NCBI RefSeq assembly: GCF_001708445.1
Contig: NZ_CP015637.1
Location: forward strand, 5,209,001-5,273,000
Direction: 5' to 3'
Length of the DNA: 64,000 nucleotides
Origin: Pseudomonas fluorescens
GTDB taxonomy: Bacteria > Pseudomonadota > Gammaproteobacteria > Pseudomonadales > Pseudomonadaceae
In this document: in pieces, positions 61,312 through 64,000 of the stretch
Layout: each line of letters opens with the position of its first letter
How positions within the stretch are numbered: the stretch's first letter is position 1
The notes under the pieces: generated by a model
Databases searched by the model: none
The model's input: the letters and a program-made list of their open reading frames with translations, nothing else
Told to the model about the DNA's origin: nothing
Position numbers and translations under genes: made by a program

Positions 61312-62275
61312 GCAGTGGTTTGCCAACCATCAGCACAAACACCGGCCCACCGGCCAACAAATAGAAGTAATAGGTCACCGCCCGCCAGATCAAAATCGCC
61401 GCCGCGGCGGTGGATTTGCCCACCATGGGCGCCAGCAAGGCCGCCGACGTCAGTTCCGCCGCGCCGGCACCGCCCGGTAACAGGCTGAATTGCCCCGCCG
61501 TCAAAGACAGCATCTGGATCAGGAAGCTCCAGGCCCACTGCACATCGCCGCCCAGCCCGCGTAGCGCCAGGTACAGCACGCTGTAACGCAATAGCCAATG
61601 CAGACTGGTCAGCGCGAACACTGCCACCAGTGTGTGCCAAGGCAGTTTCAGCGTGTCACTGAATGCCGCTAGAAAATGCAGCAGCCGGCGTGCCCAGCGC
61701 CGCCGTGTCGTGGCCCGAACCTTTAGGACCTTGAGTGCCAGGCCTATCACGCGAATCAGGCGCCGATGAAATCGCACCATGAGCAGGCAACTGACAACGC
61801 CCCCGGTCATCGATACGGCGCTGAGCCCCAGCAACCATTCCAGGCGTGGATTGAGGCTGTGGAACAGCGCGTACAACGCGATCCCCACCAGTGCACAAAG
61901 AAAAAACAGCAAGTCGCTCAACTGGTCCATGGCGAATACCGCGCTGCCGTGGGCCGGGCGTATACCGTGGCGTGCCAGCAAGGCCATCAAGGTCAGCGGT
62001 CCACCGCTGCCACCGGGTGTGGCGCACATGGCGAACTCAGTCGAGATCACCACCCCAAGGCATTTAAGTCGCCCCAACCGGCTACGGTGCATGCCCAGCA
62101 ATAAGCGGATGCGCAGGCTGTTGATCAGCCAGCACAGGACAATCATGGCGAACATCAGCAACAGCAGCGGCAAGGGGAATTGCCGAAGGCGCGTTATGGT
62201 TTCGCTGCCCCCCAATCCCACGGGAATCACCAGCGCGACCAGCAGGGCGAGCAACAGCCAGATCAATCGGCTCAC
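61175..62275 (-). CDS. LPG-synthase-type (UPF0104) membrane protein
   Basis: A 366-residue protein with about eight helices and the lysylphosphatidylglycerol-synthase TM/flippase fold; landmarks CATPGGSGGPLTLMALLARHGI (about 85-106) and LSLTAGQFSLLPGGAGAAELTSAALL (about 255-280). There is no aminoacyl-transferase domain, so it is more likely a lipid flippase-like or glycolipid-transport protein. GTG 62275 overlaps the preceding gene stop by 4 bp. The last 40 residues (Pro/His/Ser-rich) seem to be a tail beyond the usual family end. Confidence 0.82.
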   Translation of the reverse strand: MSRLIWLLLALLVALVIPVGLGGSETITRLRQFPLPLLLLMFAMIVLCWLINSLRIRLLLGMHRSRLGRLKCLGVVISTEFAMCATPGGSGGPLTLMALLARHGIRPAHGSAVFAMDQLSDLLFFLCALVGIALYALFHSLNPRLEWLLGLSAVSMTGGVVSCLLMVRFHRRLIRVIGLALKVLKVRATTRRRWARRLLHFLAAFSDTLKLPWHTLVAVFALTSLHWLLRYSVLYLALRGLGGDVQWAWSFLIQMLSLTAGQFSLLPGGAGAAELTSAALLAPMVGKSTAAAAILIWRAVTYYFYLLAGGPVFVLMVGKPLLKRLFQGKQVAPATAPITGQPLGSPYHPRHPAHPGHSDSDTPRPT

Positions 62276-63015
62276 GGCTGCATCGCCAGCCACGCGGCCT
62301 TGGTCAGTGGGGTGCGTCCGGCGTTCAACAGGCGTTGCAGGGTGTCCAGCCAATAACGGCGGGAAAACTCATGGCGCATGTCCACCGGGTGTAACCCCAG
62401 GCGAATGACCGGGGCTGTTTGCCAGTGTTGCTCACGTCGGTCGCTGAGGACTTTGGACAAGCCACGGCGCCAGGCGCTGCGCCCGCTCCACACCAGCCCC
62501 GGCGCATTGAGCGCGGTGAAGTCGGGCAGGCGATACAGGTGCTGCGGGTCGCTGGTGTAGCTCAGGGGTAATTGGCGTAGTGCCTGGCGAGTGCCCTGGC
62601 TCATCAGCCAGGCAGGGGCGACGAAGCCCTGCAGCGGCCAGCCATTGCGTTGGAACACCTCGATGCCATCGGTAATACGCTGCAAGGCCTGGACCTGGGG
62701 CAGTTGGTAGAACTCGCCTTCATGGGTATAGACCCGGCGCATGAACCACTCTTTTGGCGAGCGCGGTGGCGGTTGATCGTCGCAATGGTAGTAGCCGTGC
62801 AACGTCAGTTCATCGCCCTTGGCGACGCGGGTGTCGAGCAACCGTCGGAAATCAGTGTGGGCGGCCAGGGCGTCACGATGATGAAAGTCCGGCACCACCA
62901 GCCAGGTCATCGGCACGGCGCCCAAGGCGTCGACAGCTTCGACGAATGGGCGATAGTCGGTCCAGGTGTGCGGCGCGACATCGTGCAGCACCAGTAAAAC
63001 CGAGCGCTCAACCAT
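62272..63015 (-). CDS. DUF2334 polysaccharide-deacetylase-like protein
   Basis: A 247-residue protein of the NodB-like fold DUF2334 class. The start SVLLVLHDVAPHTW (about 5-18) has the first Asp; GDELTLHGYYH (about 68-78) has the His-x-x-x-His metal motif; the end VIRLGLHPVDMRH has another His. It probably acts on a glycan or glycolipid. ATG 63015 overlaps the glycosyltransferase stop by 8 bp and gives the family start; upstream in-frame codons lie inside the neighbour. It is part of a three-gene operon. Confidence 0.84.
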   Translation of the reverse strand: MVERSVLLVLHDVAPHTWTDYRPFVEAVDALGAVPMTWLVVPDFHHRDALAAHTDFRRLLDTRVAKGDELTLHGYYHCDDQPPPRSPKEWFMRRVYTHEGEFYQLPQVQALQRITDGIEVFQRNGWPLQGFVAPAWLMSQGTRQALRQLPLSYTSDPQHLYRLPDFTALNAPGLVWSGRSAWRRGLSKVLSDRREQHWQTAPVIRLGLHPVDMRHEFSRRYWLDTLQRLLNAGRTPLTKAAWLAMQP

Positions 63016-64000
63016 GGGCGAGCATCGGTTTGTGGCGGCCCAGCACCGCGTAGTAATGACCCAGCAGGCTATCGACCACCGTGTCCCAGGCGTAATGCTG
63101 TTCGACATGGCGTCGTGCCTGCTCCCCCAGGCGCCGACTATCGGTGCCGAACAACTCGCGCACGGCATCGGCCATCGCTTTGGGGTGGTTGGGCGCGCAG
63201 AGCAGGCCGCAGCGCTCGTCGACAATCTCAGTGAACGCACCGGCCGCCACGGCAACGACCGGGATACCGCAGGCCATGGCCTCCAGGATCACCAGGCCGA
63301 AGGTTTCCTGGTCTCCGGCATGCAGCAGCGCGTCGGCACTGGCCATCAACCGGGCGACATGGAGGGCGGGGCGGAACCCATCGATCACCGTGACGTTGTC
63401 CGGTACGCTGGCCGGCATGCCAGAGCCCACTAACAGTAAGTGGTAGCCATCCCCCAGGCGCTTCATGCACTTGAGCAGCACTGGCAGGTTTTTTTCCTTG
63501 GAACCTCGCCCGGCGAAGATCAGCAGGCGGGTGTCTTCATCAATCCCCAGTTCGGCGCGCAAGCCGGGGTCACGCACGGCCGGCGTGAAGGTCTGCAGGT
63601 CGACACCCAGCGGCTGCACGAACACATTCCTGACCCCAAGCCCGATGAGCTTGTCGGCCATCACTTGGCTCGGCGCCAATACCCGATCGAAATTGCCGTA
63701 GAGCTTGCTGACATACGCCTCGACGTTAGGGGTAAACCAAGGCCCCATGCGGTTGCTCACCAGCAGCGGTAAATCGGAATGGTAGAAGCCGATGACCGGC
63801 ACATCCAGCTGGCGCCGCGCATCCAGTGCCGCCCAGGCGGTCAGGTAGGGATCGCCAACTTCGATCAGATCGGGCTGTAAGTCATGCAGGACATTTCGCC
63901 AGGGCGCGAGCCGAAGGGGGAAGCGATAGCCTTTGCCGAAGGGCAGGGCAGGCGCCGGCACCTTGAAGATCCCATCCTGTTCGCTCAAGTGCGCACCGGG
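63008..64000 (-). CDS. GT4-type glycosyltransferase, cut by the window end
   Basis: At least 330 codons of a GT-B glycosyltransferase; the reading frame continues past base 64000, so the N-terminus is missing. Visible: GFYHSDLPLLVSNRMGP, VLAPSQVMADKLIGLG, LLIFAGRGSKEKNLPVLLKC (donor-domain start), LLLVGSGMP, and the GT4 catalytic block ETFGLVILEAMACGIPVVAV. It transfers a sugar from a nucleotide sugar to a lipid or glycan. Together with the deacetylase-like and flippase-like genes it suggests a glycolipid pathway, which is inference. Confidence 0.87.
   Translation of the reverse strand, partial: PGAHLSEQDGIFKVPAPALPFGKGYRFPLRLAPWRNVLHDLQPDLIEVGDPYLTAWAALDARRQLDVPVIGFYHSDLPLLVSNRMGPWFTPNVEAYVSKLYGNFDRVLAPSQVMADKLIGLGVRNVFVQPLGVDLQTFTPAVRDPGLRAELGIDEDTRLLIFAGRGSKEKNLPVLLKCMKRLGDGYHLLLVGSGMPASVPDNVTVIDGFRPALHVARLMASADALLHAGDQETFGLVILEAMACGIPVVAVAAGAFTEIVDERCGLLCAPNHPKAMADAVRELFGTDSRRLGEQARRHVEQHYAWDTVVDSLLGHYYAVLGRHKPMLAHG

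Overview
The window is chromosomal DNA of a Pseudomonas, most likely of the P. fluorescens group. Three things point there: high GC with strong codon bias, a set of gene orders typical of the genus (colRS with an LPS-modification operon; ECF sigma/anti-sigma/heme receptor/heme oxygenase next to gap, edd, glk, gltR and gtrS; kgtP-dctD-dctB; sbcB-mvaT-purU), and many palindromic repeats with the core GGGGGCTTGCCCCC that are common in P. fluorescens-group genomes. I see no rRNA, tRNA, CRISPR, integrase, transposase, phage or plasmid gene. It reads as core and near-core chromosome, not as an island.

Layout. 0-3 kb: alkyltransferase-like DNA repair protein, a DUF481 outer-membrane protein, a HugZ-type heme protein and FxsA. 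3-5.3 kb: groES-groEL behind a candidate sigma-32 promoter. 5.3-12.1 kb: an envelope-stress block, with a PAP2 phosphatase and an LTA-synthase-like phosphotransferase on the minus strand, then colR-colS and a methyltransferase / LPS kinase / small membrane protein operon on the plus strand. Candidate ColR boxes precede both the LTA-synthase-like gene and the operon. 12.1-16.8 kb: an RND efflux pair with an abnormal 3' end that runs into a decayed second membrane-fusion-protein gene. 17-20.7 kb: an imelysin / di-heme oxidoreductase / DUF1513 cluster. 20.8-24.2 kb: nitroreductase, chemoreceptor and YbaN.

24.2-35.9 kb: heme uptake by cell-surface signalling (HxuI-HxuR-HxuA type) with a heme oxygenase and two Fur-box candidates, then the glucose regulon: gap diverging from edd-glk with two HexR palindromes between them, followed by gltR-gtrS. 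The gts glucose ABC transporter genes that I would expect next are absent; an AraC regulator and a divergent small monooxygenase gene follow. 37.6-39.6 kb: small conserved protein, flavin reductase and a four-repeat membrane protein. 39.6-44.3 kb: an alpha-ketoglutarate/dicarboxylate MFS permease behind a sigma-54 promoter with upstream palindromes, and its likely regulators DctD and DctB. 44.5-50 kb: class I fumarase, ferredoxin reductase, enoyl-CoA hydratase and pyruvate kinase. 50-57.8 kb: a TPR lipoprotein, a PilZ protein and a six-gene MoxR-ATPase operon. 57.9-64 kb: sbcB, mvaT, purU and a minus-strand three-gene set (glycosyltransferase, DUF2334 deacetylase-like protein, LPG-synthase-type membrane protein), the first of which runs off the window end.

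Themes: much of the window is central carbon metabolism with its regulators (HexR sites, GltR/GtrS, DctB/DctD, two Crc/Hfq-type A-rich leader motifs) and envelope maintenance (ColRS, LTA-synthase-like enzyme, RND pump, MoxR cluster). I found no clearly new defence or mobile system. The most unusual observations are the decayed efflux-adaptor gene behind an over-long RND gene, the paired ColR boxes, the complete sigma-54 control region before kgtP, and a 44-bp perfect inverted repeat followed by an 18-bp tandem array.
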